Shown here one piece after another: positions 1-8,200 of a stretch of 12,610 bases of DNA. A program made the translations under genes and the position numbers. Every line of letters starts with the position of its first letter. Position 1 is the stretch's first letter. The stretch covers positions 1 to 12,610 of the forward strand of contig CAKUKL010000022.1 in the NCBI GenBank assembly GCA_934662925.1, given 5' to 3'. The notes under the pieces are model-generated. The model was not told where the DNA came from. It saw only the letters and a program-made list of their open reading frames with translations, and searched no databases. Source of the stretch: an uncultured Oscillospiraceae bacterium (GTDB taxonomy: Bacteria; Bacillota; Clostridia; Oscillospirales; Oscillospiraceae).

Positions 1-518
1 CCATGGAGGACGGCGAGGGTGCGCACCATCTGTTTGCATTTGACACCCGGACGAGCCTCTGGCACAGGGAGGACAACACCGACGCAGAGGGCTGGGGGTG
101 GAACGGAGCGCTGTTCTGCCTCGACAAAAGCGGGACGCTGTGGGCCGACGGCGGCGCCAGAAGCGCGCCGGAGGGGGCCGAGCAGGAGGAACCGGTGCAG
201 TGGAGCGCGGAGTGGGCGGACTTTTACGAATACACCACCTATTCGTCCTCTTCCACGGCCATTCCGGAGAAGAAGGGCATCGGAAAGCTGCTGCTGCGGC
301 TGGAGCTGGACGAGGATTCCAGCGTGCAGATCGACATGCAGTTCGACAGCGACGGCGTATGGCGGCCGGTGAAGACATTGCAGACGGCGGTGAAGCGCAG
401 CTACTACCTGCCCATCGTCCCGCGGCGGTGCGACCATTTCCGGATCCGGATGACCGGAATGGGCGGGTTCCGGCTGTACTCGCTGGTACGGGAAGTCTAC
501 AACGGAAGCGAGATGTAG
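1..518 (+). CDS. C-terminal part of a phage tail nozzle/beta-propeller-like structural protein (5' end outside window)
   Basis: The reading frame is open from the window edge to TAG at 516-518. The ATG at 3 is probably an internal methionine, because nothing upstream is visible and no ribosome binding site can be seen. The 171 visible residues show an early SLWHRED motif, then a FCLDKSGTLW strand pair, a PVQWSAEW segment, and a C-terminal beta-rich block with VQIDMQFDSDGVW and PRRCDHFRIRMTGMG. From memory, the pattern 'WHRED ... W.AE ... YDS.G.W ... PRRCDH.R.R..G.G' is the C-terminus of a large protein in the tail/nozzle region of gut Bacillota phages; its blade-like repeats recall podovirus tail tubular protein B. 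The function is inferred from pattern recall and gene order, not from a search. The stop is 13 nt before the next start, so the two genes are probably co-transcribed. Confidence 0.7.
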   Translation, partial: MEDGEGAHHLFAFDTRTSLWHREDNTDAEGWGWNGALFCLDKSGTLWADGGARSAPEGAEQEEPVQWSAEWADFYEYTTYSSSSTAIPEKKGIGKLLLRLELDEDSSVQIDMQFDSDGVWRPVKTLQTAVKRSYYLPIVPRRCDHFRIRMTGMGGFRLYSLVREVYNGSEM

Positions 519-531
519 AGAGGAGAGGACT

Positions 532-2085
532 ATGGCGAACAGATACACCTATGACGATTTTCAGAAGGCGATGCAGAGCAGCGGCCTTGCGGGGCAGTTT
601 TCCGACGCGGACCTGAAGCTGGCCCAGCAGAACCCGGACGCGGGAATGAGCATCCTGAAGTACAAGCAGGACTACGCCAGCGCCACGACGGACGAGGCCC
701 GGGCGCTGGCCAACATGGGCGCAGAGGGCATCCGATCCAGCTACGGCGGGTACACCGGCGGCGGGAACGGCGGGCAGTACTACCTCACGGGGCTGTCCCC
801 CAAGGACTACCAGAGCCCCGAGGCGCCGACATACAGCAACAACTACGCGGACACCATTCAGGGCCTGCTGGACAAGCAACTGGGGTACGGCAGCTTCACC
901 TACGGGCAGGAGAAGCCGGAGTACAGCAACCGGTACGACCAGACGATACAGGATCTGCTGGACCAGATCGTGAACCGGGGGGAGTTCAGCTATGACCCGG
1001 AGACGGACCAGCTGTACAGCCAGTACCGGAAGCAGTACGCCCGGGAAGGGCAGCGGGCCACGCAGGACGCCATGGGCGCGGCGGCAGCGGCCAGCGGCGG
1101 CGTCCCGTCCAGCTACGCGGCCACGGCGGCGGGGCAGGCGGGGGATTATTACGCCAGCCAGATGACGGACAAGATCCCGGAGCTCTACCAGCTGGCCTAC
1201 AACAAGTACATGAATGACTACAACATGAAACTCAGCGACCTCTCCGCGGTATCCGGGCAGGAACAGAGCGACTACGCCAAGTATCTCGACCAGCTCAACC
1301 AGTACAACACGGACCGGAACTTCGAGTACAACGTGTGGAGCGACCAGTACAACCGAATCAACAACGACCTCCAGACGGTGTCCGGACTGGAGCAGATCGA
1401 CTACAACCGGTATCTCAACGACCTGAACCAGTACAACACGGACCGGAGCTTCAGCTACGGCCAGCTGCTGGACGAGGTGAACAACCAGACATCCCGGCGC
1501 AATGAAGAGCTGAACCGGGCGCTGACGGCGGCGGAGTACGGGGACTATTCCTTCCTGCAGGACATGGGCATCGACACCTCCAACAACCCGACGGACTACG
1601 AGCGGGCGTATCAGCTGGCGGTGCTGGCGGCACAGTACGGGGACTACTCCGGGCTGCGGCAGCTGGGCATCAACCCGGATCTGACCACGGTGAGCGGCAG
1701 TGCCAGCAGAAGCTCCCGCAGGAGTTCCGGCAGCTCCGGCAGCTCCGGCGGCTCCGACACGGAGATGACCACGAGCGTCGCAAAGGAGTACGCGAAGAAC
1801 GGGATCTTCAACGAGCAGGTGCTGGCGGCGCTCCGCAAGGCGGGGTACAGCGACGAGTACATCGAGAAGGTGTACGGATACACGCAGAAGAGTTCCAGCA
1901 AAACGCAGACACGGACCAGCGGGCAGCTCATCAGCGTGGCGGGGTACGGCGAGATCAGCTATGACGACGCGGAGACGCTGGAAAAGGCGGGGCTCATCAA
2001 GCTCCGGGGGATGGACAAGAAGGGGAAGCCCATCTACATCCCGGTGCCGAAGGATCCGACAAAGCCGATCCTGATGACCAGATAA
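532..2085 (+). CDS. Tyr/Gln/Asn-rich repeat-containing phage protein, probable virion or ejection protein
   Basis: This is a 517-residue protein starting at ATG 532, with AGGAG at 521-525 and a 6-nt spacer. No catalytic motif is visible. Residues ~100-145 contain two related segments, YSNNYADTIQGLLDK and YSNRYDQTIQDLLDQ. An Ala-rich stretch follows around 180-205. Two 43-residue tandem units run from 240 to ~325, and two 'AxYGDYSxLxxxGI' segments begin near 334 and 367. A Ser/Gly linker lies at ~387-410, and a C-terminal domain of ~100 residues follows. The segment GEFSYDPETDQLYSQYRKQY recalls a common but uncharacterised protein of gut Bacillota phages. I infer a structural or internal virion role from its composition, its repeats and its position between a nozzle-like gene and a giant polyvalent gene. 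The exact function is unknown. The C-terminus KPILMTR is echoed by a second copy downstream (see the direct repeat at 2066-2237). Confidence 0.85.
   Translation: MANRYTYDDFQKAMQSSGLAGQFSDADLKLAQQNPDAGMSILKYKQDYASATTDEARALANMGAEGIRSSYGGYTGGGNGGQYYLTGLSPKDYQSPEAPTYSNNYADTIQGLLDKQLGYGSFTYGQEKPEYSNRYDQTIQDLLDQIVNRGEFSYDPETDQLYSQYRKQYAREGQRATQDAMGAAAAASGGVPSSYAATAAGQAGDYYASQMTDKIPELYQLAYNKYMNDYNMKLSDLSAVSGQEQSDYAKYLDQLNQYNTDRNFEYNVWSDQYNRINNDLQTVSGLEQIDYNRYLNDLNQYNTDRSFSYGQLLDEVNNQTSRRNEELNRALTAAEYGDYSFLQDMGIDTSNNPTDYERAYQLAVLAAQYGDYSGLRQLGINPDLTTVSGSASRSSRRSSGSSGSSGGSDTEMTTSVAKEYAKNGIFNEQVLAALRKAGYSDEYIEKVYGYTQKSSSKTQTRTSGQLISVAGYGEISYDDAETLEKAGLIKLRGMDKKGKPIYIPVPKDPTKPILMTR
1249..1506 (+). repeat. 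Two tandem 129-bp units (43-residue coding repeat)
   Basis: Unit 1 (1249-1377) begins VSGQEQSDY and unit 2 (1378-1506) begins VSGLEQIDY. Both contain LNQYNTDR followed by F-[ES]-Y. At DNA level, AACCAGTACAACACGGACCG is identical at 1297-1316 and 1426-1445, an offset of exactly 129. The similarity fades in the last third of each unit. Tandem duplication in a virion protein is the likely origin. Confidence 0.8.
1531..1680 (+). repeat. Two diverged ~33-residue coding repeats (AxYGDYSxLxxxGI)
   Basis: AEYGDYSFLQDMGID starts at residue 334 and AQYGDYSGLRQLGIN at residue 367 of the 517-residue protein. The period is 33 residues. The core DNA tacggggactaytcc is shared. This is a separate repeat family from the 43-residue units just before it. 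Confidence 0.65.
1711..1758 (+). repeat. Ser/Gly-coding microrepeat linker
   Basis: The 9-mer agctccggc recurs as 'cagctccggcagctccggcggctcc', giving a Ser-Ser-Gly linker. It separates the repeat region of the 517-residue protein from its C-terminal domain. It is probably a flexible tether and could expand or contract by replication slippage. Confidence 0.6.
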
Positions 2086-2099
2086 AAGGAGGCGGGGAC

Positions 2100-2153
2100 A
2101 AGGCGCGGGCGTTTCTGCGGAAACGCCGTTATCGGCTGACGCCGACGCGCCTT
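2100..2153 (+). other. Predicted three-way-junction RNA/DNA structure
   Basis: The outer stem AAGGCGCG (2100-2107) pairs perfectly with CGCGCCTT (2146-2153). Stacked directly on it is a hairpin with an 8-bp stem, GGCGTTTC/GAAACGCC (2108-2127), and a TGCG loop. A second small hairpin, CGGC-TGAC-GCCG, is at 2133-2144. No T-tract follows, so this is not a classical terminator. It could be an mRNA processing or stabilising element between the two genes, or a palindromic mobile-element remnant. The pairing was read directly from the sequence; the function is unknown. Confidence 0.6.
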
Positions 2154-2167
2154 CCGGAGGAACCAGT

Positions 2168-2201
2168 TCCCCCGGAGGCCCCCTCCGCCCTCCCGGGGGG
2201 A
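2168..2201 (+). other. GC-rich two-tier hairpin just before the giant gene's leader repeat
   Basis: The inner stem CGGAGG/CCTCCG (2173-2178 with 2182-2187) has a CCC loop. An outer stem TCCCC/GGGGA (2168-2172 with 2197-2201) can form around it with a 9-nt one-sided bulge. It ends exactly where copy 2 of the direct repeat begins. No T-tract follows. It may insulate or stabilise the giant gene's transcript. Confidence 0.45.
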
Positions 2202-2222
2202 CGATCCTGATAACCAAATGAA

Positions 2223-2240
2223 AAGGAGGCGGGGATAATG
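2223..2240 (+). promoter_or_regulatory. Ribosome binding site and start of the giant gene, with a second in-frame start at 2280
   Basis: AAGGAGG at 2223-2229 lies 8 nt before ATG 2238, a near-ideal site. A second in-frame ATG at 2280 (Met15) has its own AAGGAG at 2268-2273 with a 6-nt spacer. Both starts are credible. I chose 2238 because its Shine-Dalgarno match is longer. Confidence 0.75.
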
Positions 2241-5200
2241 CCGCTGAAAGAGACAGGCAGCACGGCGAAGGAGCGGATCATGGCCCGGGCAAAGGCCATG
2301 CAGACGACGAACGACCGGAAGCAGACACAACAGAATACCCGGCAGCAGCCCCGGCAGGCGGAAAAACCGCTTGCCGGGGCCACCGGTACGCCGCTGGAGA
2401 AGATGCAGAGCCTCGGCAGTCTGGAGGATCAGGAGACCAGGCAGTGGAATCAGGCCATCGGTAAGATGAGCCGGGCGCAGATCGAGCGGCTGAGCGGGAC
2501 GCTGGACAGCGCGCTTCAGGGGCAGAAGAAGCAGCTGGCGGCCACGGAGCAGGTATTTAGCCAGCTCCACGGGCAGAACGCGACGGAAGGGCTGCGGGAG
2601 CAGCTGATGCAGCAGCAGGCCCGGGCCAAAAAGACAGAGGAGCGGCTGGACCAGCTGAATGCGGCCCGGGAGCAGGCTATCTTCCGGGAATATGAGGACC
2701 TGCACAGCAGCGGGGACTTTGCGGAAAACAGCGGATACCGGACCACCGCCAACGGGAAAGAGGCGAAGATGCACCCGCTGACGGGCACCTATGCCGAGAC
2801 GGGATTTGGGGACGTATACTACGACTACATCAACGGGAACCAGACGGCCCGGGACGTGGTGCTGGCCAACGACACGAAGGCGGGGACGACCCACGCGGGG
2901 TGGAAGGACCTGCCGGCGGAGACGGTGGCGACGTTCAACTACCTGTACGCCACCCGGGGAAAGGACGCGGCATACGACTATCTGGACCGGTATGAGAGCC
3001 GGGGGTATACGGGGATCGAGAGCGCGCTGATGGGCGCGGTGCAGGGATCGGGCGCGGCATCCGCCGCGGCAGCTCTGGGCGGCCTGACGGCGGGGATCAC
3101 CGGGGATCAGGAACTGAAGGACAACAACCGGGCGTGGTACGGCCGATTCCTGAAGGACGCGGCGGGGGCAAAGCAGGAGCACCCGGCGGCATACGGCGCG
3201 GGCAGCGTGGGCGGAAGCCTGGCACTGTTGTCCGGCGTGGGCGCGGCGGCGGGAGCCGGGGCAGCGGCGGCAGGAATGAGCGCCGGAGCGCTGGGCACCA
3301 AGACGGCCACGGGGGCGCTGAGCTTCGCCGGGGCCAACGCATTGCAGAACGCGGGCGCGGCAGCCACGGGATATATGGACGGCGGCGACTACCTGAAGGG
3401 CATCGCGGTGGCCGGGACACAGGGCATGGCGGGCAGTCTCGCCGGGGGCCTTGTGGGCAGCGGCATGGCCGGGGTGCTGCGGGACAAGGGACTGATGACG
3501 CCGTTCATGGAGTTCGTCCGGCAGACGGCCAGCGGCATGACCAACGCCACGGTGAACCAGGCGGTGGGGTACGCGGCGTCCGAAGAAAAGCCCAGCGCCG
3601 AGGACATCGCCACGGGCCTTGCCACGGCGTTCGCCTTCAGCGTCCTGACAAGTGCGGTGAATACCGTCAAGGTCACACAGGCCCAGCGGGCCAACATGGA
3701 AAGCGCCTACAAGGCGGTGGAACGCGGGTACGCGGAGCTGCTGCGGGGGACGGAGAACATGACGCCGGAGGCCAAGGCCCAGCGGGCGCAGGTCATTCTG
3801 GAGCAGACCCAGCGGCTGCGGGAGAGCGTAAACAGCCAGTATATCGCGGGGCAGCAGCAGGCGGTGAACGAGCTCAACGGGGCGCTGGACGTCATCGAGC
3901 AGGGGATGCAGAACTATGTGAACGGGTACAGCGCGGCCTATGAGGCGGCGCAGGCCCCGCGGTTCATGCTGCCCGGGGCGGGGAACAGCGGGATGCTGCC
4001 CACGGCGGAGGACACGCCCACGGGGCCGGACACGGGACTGACACAAGAAATGCAAGGTATGCTCCAGACGGCCATCCGGCAGGGGATGACGCAGGCGGAG
4101 CGGATCCCGGGGGCAGAGCAGTGGGCCGCGGCACAGGCCGGGAATACCATGGCACAGCAGGCGGATACCGTGCGCCCGGACGCCTCGACCGATGCTGCGC
4201 CCCGTGTGCCTCAGTCCGCTCCCACACAGTCAGATGTTTCGGAAATTACAAAGCAGCTCACGGCACTGGGCGAGCCGCAGCAGCGGGCGGAGGTGCTGGC
4301 CCGGAACATCCAGCAGTTCGTGCAGGGAAAACTGACAGACAGCGCCGCGGCGGCCGACATGATCAACGACCCGGCGGCGCAGCAGGTGCTCCGGCAGATC
4401 ACAGGGCAGAAGAGAACGGAACAGAGCGCCCAGCTGCCGGAACAGAGTGCCCGGGGCGAGCAGCTTCAGACCACAGAGCGGCAGGCGCCGGCGGGCGTAC
4501 AGCCGCGGGCGGTGCTGCCCACGGCGGAGGATGGAACGAGCCGGACGCTGCCGACGGCGGATACGGGAGATATTGCGCCTGATGCGCTTCGCGATGACCG
4601 GCTCCCCTCCGGCGTTGACAGCGTAAGCACACCAGGGTATGATGAAGCCAACACGGAAAGGAGAACGGGATATGAAGCAGCAGGGGAAGACCAGGTATCT
4701 GATGGAGACGGACGATGGGTTTCTGGTGAACGTGCCGGAGGACAAAGTGGAATCCTGGCAGAAGGCGGACCACAGCGCGCCGCTGACACCGGCAGAGCAG
4801 CGGCTGAAAGACAGAATACTGGACGAGCTTTACGGCTCGAAAAAGTAAGCAGCCGGGATCTGGGCCTTGAAAACGGCACGACGGCGCGGACGCTGAGCAT
4901 TCTGCCCCGGGCGGAGTGGGACGCGGAGCTGCGGCAGGTGGGCGCCCGGGTGGAGCAGGAGACGGGCAGGCCGGTGACGATGGTGCTGGGCGGTATCCGG
5001 ATCACGGACGGCACGGGTACGGTCCGGAGCGTCCGGGGCGTATACAGCGACAGCGGCATTATCGTGCAGGCGGACAACCTGAGACTGAGTCCCGGCCAGA
5101 TCGCGGACCACGAGATATTCCACAGCTACGCCGACGAAAACCCGGGCCTCATTCAGGCGGTGGAGCGGGCCATCGTGGAGCGGTACGGCCGGGAGGAGTT

Positions 5201-8200
5201 CGACGGGATTCTGGACCGGTACGTGAAGGAGCTGCGCGGCGTGGTGGATCTGCCGGAGAACGCGACGGCGGAAGAGTTCGAGGACGCGCTGCTGGACGTG
5301 AAGAACGAGCTGTTCGCGGACGCATACGCGGGCATCAACGCCTTCGGCGCCCACGCGGAGCAGTACCAGGACACGGTGCAGCAGACGCTGGAGGAGCGGG
5401 GCGTGGTAAAGCCCAGCCGGGAGACCGCCGCGGCGACGGACCGGAGGACCGGGCCGCCGGAGCGGTACAGCATCGAAAAAACCACGGAGAACCAGCCGTT
5501 TGTAAAAGTAGAGCAGGACATCCTCGCGGGTGTGCCGGAAGAGGATTGGGTATCTACCGTCAAGGAGAACCTGAAGAAAAAGTTCCCCAACGGAATTTCC
5601 GTGGGGAACAACGAAATCAATATTGACTATCAGAGCCGACAGGAGATGACCTTTTCCCGGTATATGCAGTGGCTCTACAACAACGACCCGCAGATGCGGG
5701 CGGATAAGCTGCGGGCCACAGACAACGCTGACGAGATCCTATATGCCGCGACAGACTGGGTGAACGAAGGACTGAAGCATCCGCGCAAAGACAACATCAG
5801 AGACTTTGCGCGAGGTGAGGTTCTGCTGCGCGTAGGCGGAAACGACTACACGGCGGAAGTGGTAGTAGGCACACGGAAGAACGGAAGTATGCTGCTCTAC
5901 GATGTACTGAACATGCAGCCGACCTCTTTCACAGAAAAAGAGACCGACGCAGCGATAGCTGAGAACCCGTCACCGGGAACCAACAGAAGCACTGCGTCCG
6001 TCTCTCCTGACAGTATATCCGAAACCGGCGGAAATGTCAACGGGGAAGAAAAACCGGCGCCAGAGGCGAGACTGAGGACCTACGCGGAAGAGGTGAAAAT
6101 CAATGCAGGAGAACATGGACAACTTTATCCCGAAGAACGCGGTGAAGTACTGCAACCGGTGCAAACACCAAATTCCACGCACGGTGAAATGCAAGGTACA
6201 TCCGGACGGAATTCCGCTGGAGCTTCTGGTGGGCCGAAAGAAGTGCGAGGAGTTCGAGAAGATCGAGGAGAAGTAAGCAGGCCGAAGACCCGGTTCTCCA
6301 TGGATGAACCGGTGGAGCAGACCAAGGACCTGATCGCTGTCCACAATAAAGACTGGGCGGTCATCCGGGACGCGGCGCTGAACTGGGGCGGCATCCCGTC
6401 GCCGTCCATCGCCATCGTGGACGCGGCAGAGGGGCACACCGAGTTCGGAGACACCAGCGTGATTTATCCACGCAGCACCATCGACCCGGAGGCAGACAGC
6501 CGCAACAAGGTGTACGGCGGCGACGCATGGACGCCGACGAAAGAAAACGCCATCGTGGAGCGCGAAGTGAACTATGACGCGAAGCGGGCGTTTGAGAAGA
6601 AAATCGAAGATCTGGCCAGGCAGTTCGCGAGCGGCGCGTTCCAGAACGGAAGTGTACTGAGCCGCGCCGGGGCGGACGGGGAGACCCGGATGGATCTGAA
6701 CGAGATCGCGGAGAAACTGTCCAAATTCCCGGAAGTGCAGGCCGCATACCTGCAGAGCAGAGACGAGACGCTGGAGCCGGTCTACAAGGAGAAGCGCTTC
6801 GACAGCTTCGGGAATGAAGCGCTGCAAAAGTATATTGACAGCGTGGACTATCAGGAGCTGGCCCGCCTCGACATGGAGCTGACGCTGGGACACAGCCTCG
6901 ACGCGGAAGCGCTGGACGCAGCACGGGACATCATCATTGAGGATTGGGCCGCGCGGAACGCATGGCGGCTCAACCAGAAGCCGGAGCTCCGGGAGCGCAG
7001 GATCGAGGTCCAGCGGAAGAAGCTGGAGGACTGGCGCGTCGAAAAGTTCATCCGGAATGCATGGGAGTACTACGAGAAGTACGGGACAGACAGCGATGAG
7101 GTGGATACTGAGGCCACCTCCGCCAGAATGACGGAGATGATCGCGCAGGACGGGAACAGGAGCGCCGCCGAAAAGATCGTGCAGGACTGGGTGCGGCCGC
7201 AGCTGGAGGGCGTCCTCGGGACGCCGGGCATCTACAACGGCGAAGAGGTCCTGACGAATAACGGCAGGCGGAGCTTTGCGGAGACGCACTGGGACTACAC
7301 GGCGGAGAACATCGTCAGGGCCATGAACATGGCGGAGGACAAGGGCGCAAACATGTGGGGTGTGACCCCGGAGACACTGGCGGCCACGGCGGCGCGGGAG
7401 TACCGGAGCGTAGGCGAAATGCACGCGGACGAGGCCAGACTGCGCACGCTGGACGAGGCGGAGCACGAGCGGGAGCTGCGGGACCTTGGCATCTACCTTG
7501 ACCGCGTGGTGAACGACCTGATGCTCACAACGATGCACAAGTACGACAACGACTTCCAGGAGGAGCAGAACCTGAGCGGCATCATCGCGGAAGCGGCCAA
7601 GGGACAGAAAACGCCGGCGGCCGTGAAGACGGCATTCCGTAAAGAAGGCTATTCCATCAGCGACGGCCACGCGAAGAGCATCCTGAAGCTTATCGACCGC
7701 GCAGCCAACATCACGACGGGGTATTACGAGGCGAAGCCCCAGCGGGTGGTGGATTTCGACGAGGCGCTGGCGGTCATCGCGCCGGACAGCGTGCCGGCGG
7801 AGGAGATCGCAGCGGTGCGGAACGCGGGCGTGAACGTCATCCAGTATCAGGCCGGGAACGACAAGCAACGCATGGAGATCGCCAACAGCCTGAAGAACGT
7901 GCATTTCAGCGTGGACGACGAGGCCGCCGGGGAGGCTGCGCCGCCGAAGAAGCCGGAGAAGAAGGAGCGTAAGCCGAAGACCACGAAACCGGTGGCGGAG
8001 AGCCTGCCCATCATCGCGAAGAAGGACTTCCGGCAGAACATGCTGAACCTGTTCTCTATCCCGGCGGGGATGCGCGCGGAGCTGGGTGCCTACGCGGACC
8101 AGCTGGCGGACAAGCTGCTGGCCAGCGGGGAGCTGACGCAGGCGGACCGGAACGCCTTCTTTGACCGGATGTATGAATCCGGCGTGGTGACCATGGAGGC

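Larger units (their letters stand above)
2066..2237 (+). repeat. Imperfect ~35-bp direct repeat flanking a structured insert
   Basis: Copy 1 (2066-2100) and copy 2 (2202-2237) align over their whole length, with three substitutions and one inserted G. Both include cgatcctgat, an accaRat core, and an identical aaaaggaggcgggga (2084-2098 and 2221-2235). Copy 1 carries the end of the 517-residue gene (PILMTR, TAA). Copy 2 can be read as TILITK then TGA, in a different frame. Copy 2 supplies the ribosome binding site used by the giant gene. In copy 1 the equivalent start position reads AGG instead of ATG, so it starts nothing. Between the copies lie ~101 bp made almost entirely of foldable sequence. 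Confidence 0.85.

Noticed and set aside
2088..2210. Peptide-like frame in the intergenic insert (AFLRKRRYRLTPTRLPEEP...)
   Set aside because: It looks somewhat protein-like but has no ATG, GTG or TTG start, and ends at TGA 2208-2210. Strong RNA pairing explains the same bases better. It may be a decayed gene fragment.
2034..4055. 673-codon minus-strand open frame
   Set aside because: Over the giant gene it is the same codon-aligned antisense artefact. The composition is Arg/Leu/His-rich and low-information, and it crosses two genes and the structured intergenic region.
4121..4582. 153-codon plus-strand frame (+2) inside the giant gene
   Set aside because: There is no ribosome binding site or promoter, and the Gly/Ala/Arg-rich product is typical of a GC-rich shadow frame, unlike the two nested genes retained.
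4639..4671. Upstream ATG (4639) as the start of nested gene 1
   Set aside because: This ATG lies within the TATGAT -10 box and lacks a ribosome binding site. ATG 4672 has AAGGAG at 8-nt spacing.
6007..6035. Possible promoter for nested gene 2 (CTGACA at 6007-6012)
   Set aside because: At 16-18 nt spacing there is no acceptable -10 box (GGAAAT or worse).
4600..6290. Intein, intron or assembly frameshift as explanation for the nested frames
   Set aside because: The giant frame stays open throughout, with recognisable domains on both sides, and no intein splice motifs were seen. Separate starts and ribosome binding sites argue for nested genes. A sequencing frameshift would have to occur in compensating pairs at both places.
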